Source of the DNA: Veillonella caviae
GTDB taxonomy: Bacteria; Bacillota; Negativicutes; Veillonellales; Veillonellaceae
NCBI RefSeq assembly: GCF_003992125.1
Contig: NZ_RQUY01000012.1
Location: 1-64,000 of the forward strand
Direction of reading: 5' to 3'
Length of the DNA: 64,000 nt
Part shown: piece by piece, positions 8,811 through 16,654 of the stretch
Layout of the letters: every line of letters begins with the position of its first letter
How positions within the stretch are numbered: position 1 is the first letter of the stretch
The notes under the pieces: model-generated
The model's input: only the letters and a program-made list of their open reading frames with translations
What the model was told of the DNA's origin: nothing
Database searches by the model: none
Translations under genes and position numbers: made by a program

Positions 8811-9380
8811 ATGGGTGATATTGTATCCACAGTCCTATCTACCATCAGCGGTGAACCTATAGTTGTGCTCGTTATTATTTTTTTTGTACTTAGTAATATT
8901 TTAAAATCCAATAAATCTGCTGAAGAAGAGCAACAGAAGGATACTTCTGAAGCAACTAGTACGGGTGGCATGACATGGGAAGACATGGAGCGTGCCTATG
9001 GAATTAAAATCGATAAAAAAGATGAAGTTGATACAATCGATAACGCTGAATGTGGAGCTGTGCACAATGTACTAGATGAAACTGCTACCATAGATAATTC
9101 TGAACCTATAGATGCATATCATACATCAGAGGTTATAGAACCTAAGAAGAAAAAGACGCAGCAATCTACAGAGACAACTTTGGAAGAACGATTAGCTGCG
9201 TACAATCGGGAAAGTGCAGCAGCCCTTCAAAAACTAGAATTGGCACAGTCAGAAGAGAATCATGTTACAAAGGTAGAGAAGAAACAACATAGACAACGCC
9301 AGCCTATATCTGTAAAAGAAGGGATGCGTTGGTCGATTATATTAGATAAGCCTAAAGCTTTACAAATGAAGTCGCGTTAA
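8811..9380 (+). CDS. Membrane-anchored hypothetical protein of the floA operon
   Basis: 189 residues, not recognised. One N-terminal transmembrane segment (about residues 14-28, VVLVIIFFVLSNIL) is followed by an acidic, low-complexity cytosolic region, then a Lys/Gln-rich helical tail (TTLEERLAAYNRESAAALQK, about 125-145). The phrase GGMTWEDMERAYGIKIDKKD is the most distinctive segment. It starts 8 bp after floA with AGGAGGGG upstream, so it is translated from the same message. A role linked to the flotillin assembly is a guess from position only. A very strong terminator follows. Confidence 0.75.
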   Translation: MGDIVSTVLSTISGEPIVVLVIIFFVLSNILKSNKSAEEEQQKDTSEATSTGGMTWEDMERAYGIKIDKKDEVDTIDNAECGAVHNVLDETATIDNSEPIDAYHTSEVIEPKKKKTQQSTETTLEERLAAYNRESAAALQKLELAQSEENHVTKVEKKQHRQRQPISVKEGMRWSIILDKPKALQMKSR

Positions 9381-9442
9381 TAATGGTATCGTGTTTAAAG
9401 TGATAATAGTATTTGTATTCACTGAGGTGAATTACAGTTACA

Positions 9443-9487
9443 GGGGTTCCTAATAGTCACAGGGGTGACTATTAGGAACCCCTTTTT
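9443..9487 (+). terminator. Strong intrinsic terminator closing the floA operon
   Basis: An 18-bp perfect stem, GGGGTTCCTAATAGTCAC (9443-9460) with its complement at 9465-9482, closes a 4-nt loop and is followed by TTTTTT. Confidence 0.95.
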
Positions 9488-9509
9488 TATTGATTTTTTA
9501 TGGACGAAG

Positions 9510-9530
9510 CTTTCATAATAAATATGAAAG
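9510..9530 (+). promoter_or_regulatory. Dyad over the -10 region of the five-HTH gene
   Basis: CTTTCATA (9510-9517) and TATGAAAG (9523-9530) form an 8-bp perfect inverted repeat with a 5-bp spacer. It overlaps a plausible -10 (CATAAT, 9514-9519) placed 18 bp after TTGATT (9490-9495), and ends 12 bp before the ATG. The position suits an autoregulatory operator of the DNA-binding protein downstream. Confidence 0.45.
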
Positions 9531-9542
9531 GACGGTGATTTT

Positions 9543-10259
9543 ATGTATCGTAGTGTACGGAATATTCCTAAAGAATTATTGCAACAATTGTATGTAGTGG
9601 AGCAGTGGACATTACGAGATGTGGCGGATTATTTTGCTTGTAGCGTAGATACTATTGTGCGGCGTATGGAAGAATACGGTATTGAACGTAGAGCTGTTAA
9701 AAAAGAAATCAATCGTCGTACCCTTGTATCTTTGTATGGAGAGGGGAGGACCAGTATTGATAAGCTATCGAAGCAATTTAGTGTATCCCCATCTACAATA
9801 ACGAATCGACTCAGAGAATATGGCATTTATTGTACTGCGCCGTCTATTACTAAGCCTATAGATCCAGACCGTATTAAAAAGGCTTATGAAAGTGGCAATA
9901 CTACTACTGCTATTGCACAGATGATGGGCATTACAAGATGGAAAGTTCTTCATATTTTACGACATATGGGGGTTAGCATCCGCGGTCAAAAGAGACGGAT
10001 GCAACCTATTGAGGAAATGGTGTATCTCTATACTTGTCACCAGTTGAGTACGAAAGATATTGGTCTTGCCTATGGATTACAATCGAATACTATAGCGCTC
10101 TACTTACGTGAGTCAGGCATTCCTATGCGAGGAAAGACCTTAGCCATTGATGCGGGAGAGATAAAACGATTGCGTAATGAAGGTTTTTCTGTTGCAGCAA
10201 TAGCCAAAACAATGGAATGCTCTACATCAGCCGTGCGTAGCAGATTAAAAAAACAATAA
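9543..10259 (+). CDS. Protein made of five tandem helix-turn-helix units
   Basis: 238 residues that divide into five related blocks of about 45-49 residues. Block 1 (about 4-49) has TLRDVADYFACSVDTIVRRM; block 2 (53-101) SIDKLSKQFSVSPSTITNRL; block 3 (102-149) TTAIAQMMGITRWKVLHILR; block 4 (150-197) STKDIGLAYGLQSNTIALYL; block 5 (198-238) SVAAIAKTMECSTSAVRSRL. The first four end in a G(I/V) turn after the recognition helix. Each looks like a resolvase/Psq/sigma-70-region-4 type helix-turn-helix. No catalytic or ligand domain is visible, so it is probably a DNA-binding protein that reads an extended or repeated site. It stands alone between terminators; its target is unknown. Confidence 0.8.
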   Translation: MYRSVRNIPKELLQQLYVVEQWTLRDVADYFACSVDTIVRRMEEYGIERRAVKKEINRRTLVSLYGEGRTSIDKLSKQFSVSPSTITNRLREYGIYCTAPSITKPIDPDRIKKAYESGNTTTAIAQMMGITRWKVLHILRHMGVSIRGQKRRMQPIEEMVYLYTCHQLSTKDIGLAYGLQSNTIALYLRESGIPMRGKTLAIDAGEIKRLRNEGFSVAAIAKTMECSTSAVRSRLKKQ

Positions 10260-10404
10260 ATTGACTCATTGCGCTATCGTTCTTGGCGAGGATGTATTGA
10301 TAAGAGCGATATGGTTAAAAATTAGAATAGAACTTTCGGGATTATGTAGTATTTTATACATAATTACTATATACTTAATACTATATGATGATGGGAGGTT
10401 TACT

Positions 10405-11343
10405 ATGCTAACTTTTTTTGAATTATTGGCTCCATTTTTATTGCTCGGTATTGTGGCTGCCGGTTTATCTCGTATATCGGGTGTGGCTCTATCCATGATT
10501 ATCGTACCTACTTTGTTGATTTGGGGCGCTACGCCTCTTGATGTGGTAGCGTTTATGTTATTATTTGTGGTGTACAACAATTTTACTGCTGAAACACAAG
10601 ATGTACGATTGAACTATAAGGAACTCGTATTATTTCCAGGCTGGAAAATGGCAATTCCGTTGATTTTCACTGTGCTTATAACTATTGTAATGCCCCCTGC
10701 AGGAATTGCATTCTTTATGGCTTGTTTTGTATTGGAATTGATGGCTACCGTGTATAAACGGATCCCCGAGAAACAACGTCCTGCGCTGCATCGCGTTGTG
10801 GTTTTATCCGTGCTGAGTGCTATTGTAACATCTATTGGTGCCTATGCAGGACCTCGGATTCCTAGTGAATACTATTTTGGTCTCGTTGGCCTCGCTATTT
10901 TAGCAATTACTGCATTTGCTTGGTATGCTGGCCGTCATCGCAATGCTTTTAAAGGTATTTGGGAATTTATCTGGGTAGATATGAATGTTTTATTAGGTCT
11001 GTTTGGTGTTGAAAGCTCCAATTATCCAGCAGGTTTGACTCGTGATTATCATAGCCCGATGGATCGTATGTTACCGATGATTACTGTCGTTGGAGGTTAT
11101 GCAGGATTAATGGTGGTCTTTGGCGTGTACAAAATGTTCTCCATTCCGTCCTTTATTACTGCTATTGGTGCAGCGCTAGGGATGCGTATGTTTGGACTTT
11201 ACGAATTTGACCGTCGTGGTTCTTTCTCCTATTTGGCTATCGGATTGGCCATAGCTGCTGTAGTATGTCTTTATTTGGTATCTCCTGTACCAACTGGTTT
11301 TGATGCGGTAAACGCTATTATGACACAACCGATTAATCAGTAA
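10405..11343 (+). CDS. Polytopic membrane protein, TauE/SafE-like at the N-terminus
   Basis: 312 residues from ATG 10405. A longer in-frame reading from TTG 10261 exists, but GGGAGG at 10393-10398 serves the later ATG and the hydrophobic protein begins there (MLTFFELLAPFLLLGIVAAG). About 8-9 transmembrane segments are visible. The first part (GLSRISGVALSMIIVPTLL) recalls TauE/SafE-type anion exporters (TSUP family), but the rest, including a hydrophilic loop SSNYPAGLTRDYHSPMDRM (about 210-228), is not typical. I do not assign a substrate. It has no clear terminator and no operon partner. Confidence 0.65.
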   Translation: MLTFFELLAPFLLLGIVAAGLSRISGVALSMIIVPTLLIWGATPLDVVAFMLLFVVYNNFTAETQDVRLNYKELVLFPGWKMAIPLIFTVLITIVMPPAGIAFFMACFVLELMATVYKRIPEKQRPALHRVVVLSVLSAIVTSIGAYAGPRIPSEYYFGLVGLAILAITAFAWYAGRHRNAFKGIWEFIWVDMNVLLGLFGVESSNYPAGLTRDYHSPMDRMLPMITVVGGYAGLMVVFGVYKMFSIPSFITAIGAALGMRMFGLYEFDRRGSFSYLAIGLAIAAVVCLYLVSPVPTGFDAVNAIMTQPINQ

Positions 11344-11476
11344 GTTATGCTAATTGATATAGATTGCTGTTTGATTAGGTACACGATGCAAGTAATTTCG
11401 ATACTATGTATTTAATGAATGGTTGAAAAGGTCTTATAATTTGATCTATAATACGACGATGTAAGGAGTGTTCGAT

Positions 11477-12106
11477 ATGAAATATGATGAACTAATTACA
11501 ATCGGGCCTAATGAAGTGGTGGAAACGAGACCGTTTCCACCATTTTTGCCCTCTAATACAACTGTGATGCTAATGGGTACATTCCCGCCTACATCTGAAA
11601 AACGTGCCATGGAGTTTCATTATCCAAACTTTCAAAATGATATGTGGCGCGTTTATGGGTTGGTGTTTTTTCATGATAAGGATTATTTTAGAAAAGGTGA
11701 TGAAAAGGCTTTTGACTCTGATAAGATTAAGGCTTTTTTAGCAGAACGTGGTATTGCATCATGTCCAACCGTGTTGAAAGCAATTCGAGAAAAGGGGAAT
11801 GCATCCGATGCATTTTTGAAGGTAGTAGAGCCTGTACCGTTGGCTGAGGTATTGGCACAAATTCCACATTGTAAGCATATTGCCACAACTGGTGGTAAAG
11901 CTACAGAAGTGTTGCTTAGTTTATTGCCGAAAAAAGTCAAGTTGCCGAAATCGGGGGAAACCATTCCTTATGTTTTTGAAGGTCGTGAATTAACGTTAAC
12001 TAGATTACCATCTACATCAAGGGCGTATCCGTTGAGCCTTGCTAAAAAAGTAGATGCTTATCGGCAGTTCTTTGTACAATCTGGTTTAGATGTGTATGGG
12101 GAATGA
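11477..12106 (+). CDS. Uracil-DNA glycosylase superfamily protein (family-6/HDG-like)
   Basis: 209 residues from ATG 11477, with AAGGAG 8 bp upstream; GTG 11468 in frame lies in the ribosome site and is rejected. The N-terminal motif LMGTFPPTSEKRAMEFHYPN (about 31-50), followed by NDMWRVYG, and the C-terminal TRLPSTSRAYPLSLAKK (about 175-191) match the layout of single-domain uracil/hypoxanthine DNA glycosylases: a GxFPS-type catalytic loop and an LPSTS-type minor-groove loop. It would remove deaminated bases to start base-excision repair. A second, different member of the superfamily lies at 32093. Confidence 0.7.
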   Translation: MKYDELITIGPNEVVETRPFPPFLPSNTTVMLMGTFPPTSEKRAMEFHYPNFQNDMWRVYGLVFFHDKDYFRKGDEKAFDSDKIKAFLAERGIASCPTVLKAIREKGNASDAFLKVVEPVPLAEVLAQIPHCKHIATTGGKATEVLLSLLPKKVKLPKSGETIPYVFEGRELTLTRLPSTSRAYPLSLAKKVDAYRQFFVQSGLDVYGE

Positions 12107-12142
12107 TTGACAAGTTTTTTACAATAGAATAGTTGAAGTAGT

Positions 12143-12176
12143 AAAACCCAGTATCATTGTGGATGCTGGGTTTTCT
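12143..12176 (+). terminator. Intrinsic terminator after the glycosylase-like gene
   Basis: AAAACCCAG (12143-12151) pairs with CTGGGTTTT (12166-12174), with extra inner pairing, and TTTT at the 3' side. Confidence 0.85.
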
Positions 12177-12476
12177 GTTTATAAGTATCAGGAGGAGTAG
12201 TGTTTTCGATTATGTGGCTTGGCAATTGATATAGATTTGCATTGCAGAATATTAAATTATATATGATAAAACATAACTGATTTAGTATTGATAATTAAAA
12301 TAGATGAGCTTTAAAATACTAAAAATTATCATAATACTTTATTTATTTGGATATTTATTAAAATAATTTATAACTAAATTTACAAAAATAACACTTGATT
12401 TTTGCTGTCAGAGGTTTATAATTTATCGTTGTAAATTGATGGTTAACAATAGACAAGAAAATGGAGTGATATAATT
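12177..12476. other. AT-rich gap with promoter for the MFS gene
   Basis: About 300 bases of very AT-rich DNA with no credible gene. A good promoter lies near its end: TTGATT (12395-12400), 16-bp spacer, TATAAT (12417-12422). The message would start about 45-50 bases before the MFS start codon at 12477. I see no riboswitch or attenuator in it. Confidence 0.55.
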
Positions 12477-13727
12477 ATGAGCCAAGTAAAAGACGCCTTA
12501 TGGACGAAAGCATTTGTCCTTGATACTTTAATTAATTTTTTAGTATTTTTAATTTATTACTTATTAATTGTTATTATTGCAGTTGTAGCAAAAGACACAT
12601 TACATGCTACTGCTAGTCAAGCAGGTCTTGCCGTTGGTATTTATATTATCGGTACTGTCGTAGCAAGGCTATTAACAGGGCGATTTATTAGTAATCTAGG
12701 GTGTCGTAAGATGCTTTATATGGGACTCATCATTTATCTAGTATCGACAGTATTATATTTCTATACACCAAACCTTGCCATTCTAGATAGTGTTCGTTTC
12801 TTAAACGGCTTTGCTTACGGTATTACATCAACCGCTACTAGCACAATTATTGCCGCTATTATACCGATGTCTCGTCGTGGAGAAGGAATTAATTATTATG
12901 GATTGTCTACATCATTAGCCGCTGCAGTAGGACCGTTCTTGGGTATTTTGATGCTTCATACAATGGGTTATGATTTTATTATCGCTTTTTGTGTAGCCCT
13001 CGTTATTCTCTGTATTATTGGCGCTATGAGTATGAAGTTTAAAGAACCAGAATTGAAAATAGAGTCTGAAGCACATAAAGGTATCCGTATTTCCGATTAC
13101 CTCGAACCTCGTATGAATTCCATAAGCCTTGTATCCGTTTTAGTTGGCTTTGCCTACTCTGGAGTTATTGGCTTTATGGCAGCCTATACGCGCGATCTTG
13201 ATCTTATCATGGCCGGTACATTCTTCTTCGTTGTTTATGCCGTAGTGATTACTGTAACAAGACCATTATTAGGTATTGTGTTCGATATGAAAGGGGAAAA
13301 TTTTGTATTATATCCTTGTTTCCTATCTTTAGCATTGGGAATTTTGCTTTTATCAGTAGCTCATTCTACATGGGTGGTATTGCTATCTGCGGTATTTGTT
13401 GGCCTTGGTTATGGTACATTTATGTCGAATGGGCAAGCAGTTACTGTTAAAATTGTACCTGTACACCGCATCGGTATAGCTACATCCACATACTTCATCG
13501 CCCTTGATATGGGCCTTGGATTTGGGCCATATATTCTCGGTGGTGTAAAAGAGGTGGTTGGTTACTCATCCATGTTTCAACTTACTGCTGTAGTGGCTCT
13601 TGTAGCACTAGGGGCATACTATTTCTTTTATGGCCGCTATGTAGGTACTGATAAAGATCTTTCTTTGAGAGCGCGTGCTGAAGAAGAAGAAATTAAAAGT
13701 ATGAAGCTATATGAAGAAAAAGCATAG
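12477..13727 (+). CDS. MFS transporter
   Basis: 416 residues with about 12 transmembrane segments, the normal size for the major facilitator superfamily. The loop 2-3 motif is degenerate: RLLTGRFISNLGCRKMLYMG (about 63-82). A second segment, NGFAYGITSTATSTIIAAII, is typical of drug/metabolite efflux carriers of the DHA1 type. The acidic C-terminal tail (SLRARAEEEEIKSMKLYEEK) is cytosolic. No regulator or enzyme is adjacent, so the substrate cannot be inferred. Its own promoter (12395-12422) and terminator (13846) make it a single-gene unit. Confidence 0.88.
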   Translation: MSQVKDALWTKAFVLDTLINFLVFLIYYLLIVIIAVVAKDTLHATASQAGLAVGIYIIGTVVARLLTGRFISNLGCRKMLYMGLIIYLVSTVLYFYTPNLAILDSVRFLNGFAYGITSTATSTIIAAIIPMSRRGEGINYYGLSTSLAAAVGPFLGILMLHTMGYDFIIAFCVALVILCIIGAMSMKFKEPELKIESEAHKGIRISDYLEPRMNSISLVSVLVGFAYSGVIGFMAAYTRDLDLIMAGTFFFVVYAVVITVTRPLLGIVFDMKGENFVLYPCFLSLALGILLLSVAHSTWVVLLSAVFVGLGYGTFMSNGQAVTVKIVPVHRIGIATSTYFIALDMGLGFGPYILGGVKEVVGYSSMFQLTAVVALVALGAYYFFYGRYVGTDKDLSLRARAEEEEIKSMKLYEEKA

Positions 13728-14116
13728 TTATAGAAAAAGCAAAGTGATGGCACAATACTATAGTGTTTATTATTATGGTGCAAATCCTTTGTATTGCTTA
13801 GTCAGTAATGGTTAGTTTGCGGATAAGGTATCGGAATAAATGAAAAAAGAGAACTTCTACAGATTGTGGTAATCGGTAGGAGTTCTCTTTCGTTATAGTT
13901 AAAAGTTATATAGATTTAAAACCTATTTATATAGTCGGAATTATTGACCTTATGAGTCGTAGTTTGTTATTATAACTATAGAAGAAGTATCATATGAGCA
14001 ATTATTGTATTAAATATGCCTAGTATGATATAGATAATAAGTATTTAGTAATTTATATAAGAACTATTTTAGGTATAGTAGGCTCTGACTGCTCATAAAA
14101 TAGATATGAGGTATAC
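13728..14116. other. Gap between MFS gene and binding-protein gene
   Basis: About 390 bases. It contains the terminator at 13846-13890 and an AT-rich remainder that must hold the promoter of the binding-protein gene. I see no further gene, repeat family or structured leader. Confidence 0.5.
13846..13890 (+). terminator. Terminator-like hairpin after MFS gene
   Basis: AAAGAGAACTTCTAC (13846-13860) pairs with GTAGGAGTTCTCTTT (13876-13890) with one mismatch and a 15-nt loop. The T run is short on the + strand, and the minus strand also ends in Ts. Confidence 0.75.
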
Positions 14117-14899
14117 ATGAATTTAAAACGCATTACTGCCGTTGCCGGCACTTTCACATTGATTACGAGTCTATTTATCGCTGGCTGTGGCAGTAACACA
14201 ACAAATAATGATAAGGTCTGGCGCGTAGGTACAGATGCGACATATGCACCATTTGGTTTTAAAGAAAAGAATACTGGCAAATTAGATGGTTTTGATATCG
14301 ATATTATTACTGCTATTGCGAAAGAAGAAGGAGCAGAGGTAGACATCCAAAATCTTAATTTTGATGCCCTATTACCAGCATTACAAAGTAATACACTAGA
14401 TATTGCTATCTCTGATATGACCATTTCTGAAGAGCGTGCTAAATCTGTAGATTTTAGTAATCCTTATTACATTGCTGGTAGTGGTTTAGTAGTCAATACT
14501 GATAATACAAACATTACGAGTTTTAAGGATTTAGAGGGAAAACGCATTGGTGTTTCTATTGGATCTACTGGTGCTGAAATTGCAGGGAAGATCCCGAATG
14601 CTGATGTTCGCCAATTTAATTTGATTATTGATGCATTCCTAGAATTGCAAAATCGTGGTGTTGATGTAGTTATCAACGATACACCGGTTAATGAGTTCTA
14701 TGTAGCCAATAAAGGTCGTGGTATTGCTAAGGTAGTAGGCGAAGATTACGATGCAGCACCTTTGGGAATTGCTGTGAAAAAAGGTAATACTGAATTACTA
14801 GATAAAATCAACAGCGGTTTAGCTAAGATTAAAGAAAATGGTAAATATAGGGAAATTTATAAAAAATGGTTCGGTAAAGAACCACCAGTTGAGCAGTAA
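14117..14899 (+). CDS. Amino-acid ABC transporter substrate-binding lipoprotein
   Basis: 260 residues of the family-3 periplasmic binding protein type (polar amino acids, GlnH/FliY-like). A lipoprotein signal peptide ends in LFIAGCGS, with Cys about residue 24. WRVGTDATYAPFGF, GFDIDIITAIAKE, DIAISDMTISEERAKSVDFS and the hinge region GKRIGVSIGSTGAE are classical for the family. The late segment NGKYREIYKKWFG is the usual C-terminus. No permease or ATPase gene is next to it, so it must share an ABC transporter encoded elsewhere or act as an orphan sensor. Confidence 0.92.
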   Translation: MNLKRITAVAGTFTLITSLFIAGCGSNTTNNDKVWRVGTDATYAPFGFKEKNTGKLDGFDIDIITAIAKEEGAEVDIQNLNFDALLPALQSNTLDIAISDMTISEERAKSVDFSNPYYIAGSGLVVNTDNTNITSFKDLEGKRIGVSIGSTGAEIAGKIPNADVRQFNLIIDAFLELQNRGVDVVINDTPVNEFYVANKGRGIAKVVGEDYDAAPLGIAVKKGNTELLDKINSGLAKIKENGKYREIYKKWFGKEPPVEQ

Positions 14900-14926
14900 T
14901 TAGATGATATAATTTAGCAATAGTGG

Positions 14927-14962
14927 ATTAGTCCTTACTCTTTTGGAGTGAGGACTAATATT
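14927..14962 (+). terminator. Hairpin terminator after binding-protein gene
   Basis: ATTAGTCCTTACTC (14927-14940) pairs with GAGTGAGGACTAAT (14946-14959), 14 pairs with one G:T, 5-nt loop. The T tract after it is weak. Confidence 0.75.
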
Positions 14963-15078
14963 GTGTCTCCTGTAAGATACGTATGATAGCATATATGGCT
15001 ATATATTCTTAGGTTAGAGCAGAGTATGGTGAGGGTGTAATGGCTGCTACGGGATAGCGTCATAGAATGGAGATGTAT

Positions 15079-16098
15079 ATGACTAAAAGAACGGCTTTTT
15101 TAGATATTTTACAAGAACGAGATGGTCTAGTATTAGATGGGGCATTTGGTACTGAGTTAGAACGCCAAGGCTGCGATATTAATGACCCTTTATGGTCGTC
15201 TAAGGTGCTCATTGACAGCCCTGAAATGATTAAAAAAGTGCATATTTCTTATTTAGCAGCTGGTGCAGATATTATTGAAAGCTCCGGTTATCAAGCAACA
15301 GTAGCTGGTTTCAAGGCGCATGGGTATGGTACGGAAGAGGCCTTAGAGCTCGTTAAGATGTCTGTACGCCTTGCAGTACAAGCGCGCAATGAATTTATTG
15401 AGGCAAAAGCAAGTGGTATGCTTACATTGAGGGGAATTACGTTGGGAGAGGAAACAGAAGATGGAATTCGGTATTACTCCGAAGGAGCGTTGGCTAAACC
15501 TCTCGTAGCCGCTTCTGTAGGTCCTTATGGGGCATTCCTCGCTGATGGTTCTGAATATCGCGGTGACTATGGTGTTCAAGTAGAGTATTTAGAAGTATTC
15601 CATTTTCCTCGTATGGCTTTGTTTGCAGAAGAAAATCCGGATGTATTGGCCTGTGAAACGGTGCCTTCTTATGATGAAGCGATTGCAATAGCTCGCGTAC
15701 TATCTGATCCGTTTACTACTCGAGGTATTCCGAGCTGGATTTCCTTCTCCTGTAAGGATGAGCATCATATTTCTAGTGGTGAAACTATTATTAAATGTGC
15801 TGAAATGATTGATAAGGTGCGCCCTGTAACGGGTATTGGTATTAACTGTACAGCACCAGAATATGTTGAATCCTTAATCAAAGATATCCGTTCTGTTACG
15901 GAAAAACCAATTATCGTATATCCCAATCTTGGAGAAGTCTATGATGGTATTACAAAAACATGGTCTGGTGGCCAATCGGGATTTCTTGATTATGTACCAA
16001 AATGGCGTGCTGTAGGGGCGAATATTATCGGTGGATGTTGCAGGACTAATCCAGATGTGATCGGCGATGTGGCAACATATATTCATAACACATGGTAA
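15079..16098 (+). CDS. mmuM: Homocysteine S-methyltransferase family protein
   Basis: 339 residues from ATG 15079; ATGs at 15067 and 15073 lie in or before the GGAG at 15069-15072, so the third ATG is preferred. The protein has the zinc ligands of the family: Cys about 257 in GINCTAP and the Cys pair about 320-321 in GGCCRT. LDGAFGTELERQG and ACETVPSYDEA are also family marks. It would move a methyl group, probably from S-methylmethionine, to homocysteine. It is about 30 residues longer than usual MmuM, with extra residues in the region EAKASGMLTLRGITLGEETE to GIRYYSEGALAKPL (about 115-150). Single-gene unit. Confidence 0.88.
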   Translation: MTKRTAFLDILQERDGLVLDGAFGTELERQGCDINDPLWSSKVLIDSPEMIKKVHISYLAAGADIIESSGYQATVAGFKAHGYGTEEALELVKMSVRLAVQARNEFIEAKASGMLTLRGITLGEETEDGIRYYSEGALAKPLVAASVGPYGAFLADGSEYRGDYGVQVEYLEVFHFPRMALFAEENPDVLACETVPSYDEAIAIARVLSDPFTTRGIPSWISFSCKDEHHISSGETIIKCAEMIDKVRPVTGIGINCTAPEYVESLIKDIRSVTEKPIIVYPNLGEVYDGITKTWSGGQSGFLDYVPKWRAVGANIIGGCCRTNPDVIGDVATYIHNTW

Positions 16099-16109
16099 GA
16101 GAGTAATTT

Positions 16110-16160
16110 AAAGAGGCTTATAGAATAAAACATATGCGTTTTACTCTGTAAGCCTCTTTG
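16110..16160 (+). terminator. Terminator after homocysteine methyltransferase gene
   Basis: AAAGAGGCTTA (16110-16120) pairs with TAAGCCTCTTT (16149-16159), with an inner AAAAC/GTTTT stem. Confidence 0.85.
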
Positions 16161-16362
16161 GTTGTATATAGTTTTTGGGGAACTATTAATGCTATAGTGC
16201 TATAACGATTACATCTATAGTGGTTTCAAATTACTGACTCTATAGTTGTTAATTGCAATATGTTTCTATAAGCCGATATTTTTTCTTAAAAGTTTAGATT
16301 TATATAGATGAGAATAGGAAGGGGGGGATTGATTATAATATATCTATAGAGGCTGTATATAT
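16161..16362. other. Non-coding spacer before tRNA-Ser
   Basis: AT-rich spacer with a GGGGGGG run at 16320-16327. I see no gene, tRNA or repeat in it. Confidence 0.4.
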
Positions 16363-16363
16363 A

Positions 16364-16391
16364 CAAAAAAAGAACTCCTACGGAGTTCTTT
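16364..16391 (-). terminator. Terminator of tRNA-Ser
   Basis: On the minus strand AGAACTCC (complement of 16382-16389) pairs with its partner (16371-16378) and is followed by a run of Ts (complement of the A run 16365-16370). It lies just past the tRNA 3' end. Confidence 0.85.
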
Positions 16392-16396
16392 TACTA

Positions 16397-16487
16397 TGGC
16401 GGAGAGACAGGGATTTGAACCCTGGGTACGGGATAACCGCACACATGATTTCCAATCATGCTCCTTCAGCCGCTCGGACACCTCTCC
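16397..16487 (-). tRNA. tRNA-Ser (anticodon GGA)
   Basis: A 91-nt class II tRNA with encoded CCA. On the minus strand it begins GGAGAGGTGTCCGAG and the acceptor arm closes with TCTCTCC, discriminator G, CCA. The anticodon loop reads TTGGAAA, giving GGA, and a long variable arm (GTGTGCGGTTATCCCGTAC) marks it as serine. It reads UCC and UCU. It is isolated from other tRNAs and has its own terminator. Confidence 0.96.
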
Positions 16488-16610
16488 ATGTATTCTGTTG
16501 TTGTGTAACAGGTACTTAATTAGTATACGAGATAGAGGCATTTCTGTCAATATGAAAAATAGTTTTTGTATGATTTTTTTATAGAATGGTTATGGTTGTG
16601 AAAATATAAT

Positions 16611-16636
16611 AAAAGCTCGCCTAAAGGCGAGCTTTT
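16611..16636. terminator. Bidirectional terminator between tRNA-Ser and FprA gene
   Basis: AAAAGCTCGCC (16611-16621) pairs with GGCGAGCTTTT (16626-16636) around TAAA. The A and T runs on both sides let it act in either direction; mainly it ends the minus-strand flavoprotein message. Confidence 0.88.
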
Positions 16637-16654
16637 CTATGTAGTGCTATGTAA

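Noticed and set aside
9443-9482. Inverted repeat as the end of an insertion sequence
   Set aside because: The 18-bp stem with a 4-nt loop and T run is an intrinsic terminator; no transposase gene is nearby.
10261-10404. Longer N-terminus for the membrane protein, from TTG 10261
   Set aside because: GGGAGG serves ATG 10405, and the 48 added residues look like translated non-coding DNA.
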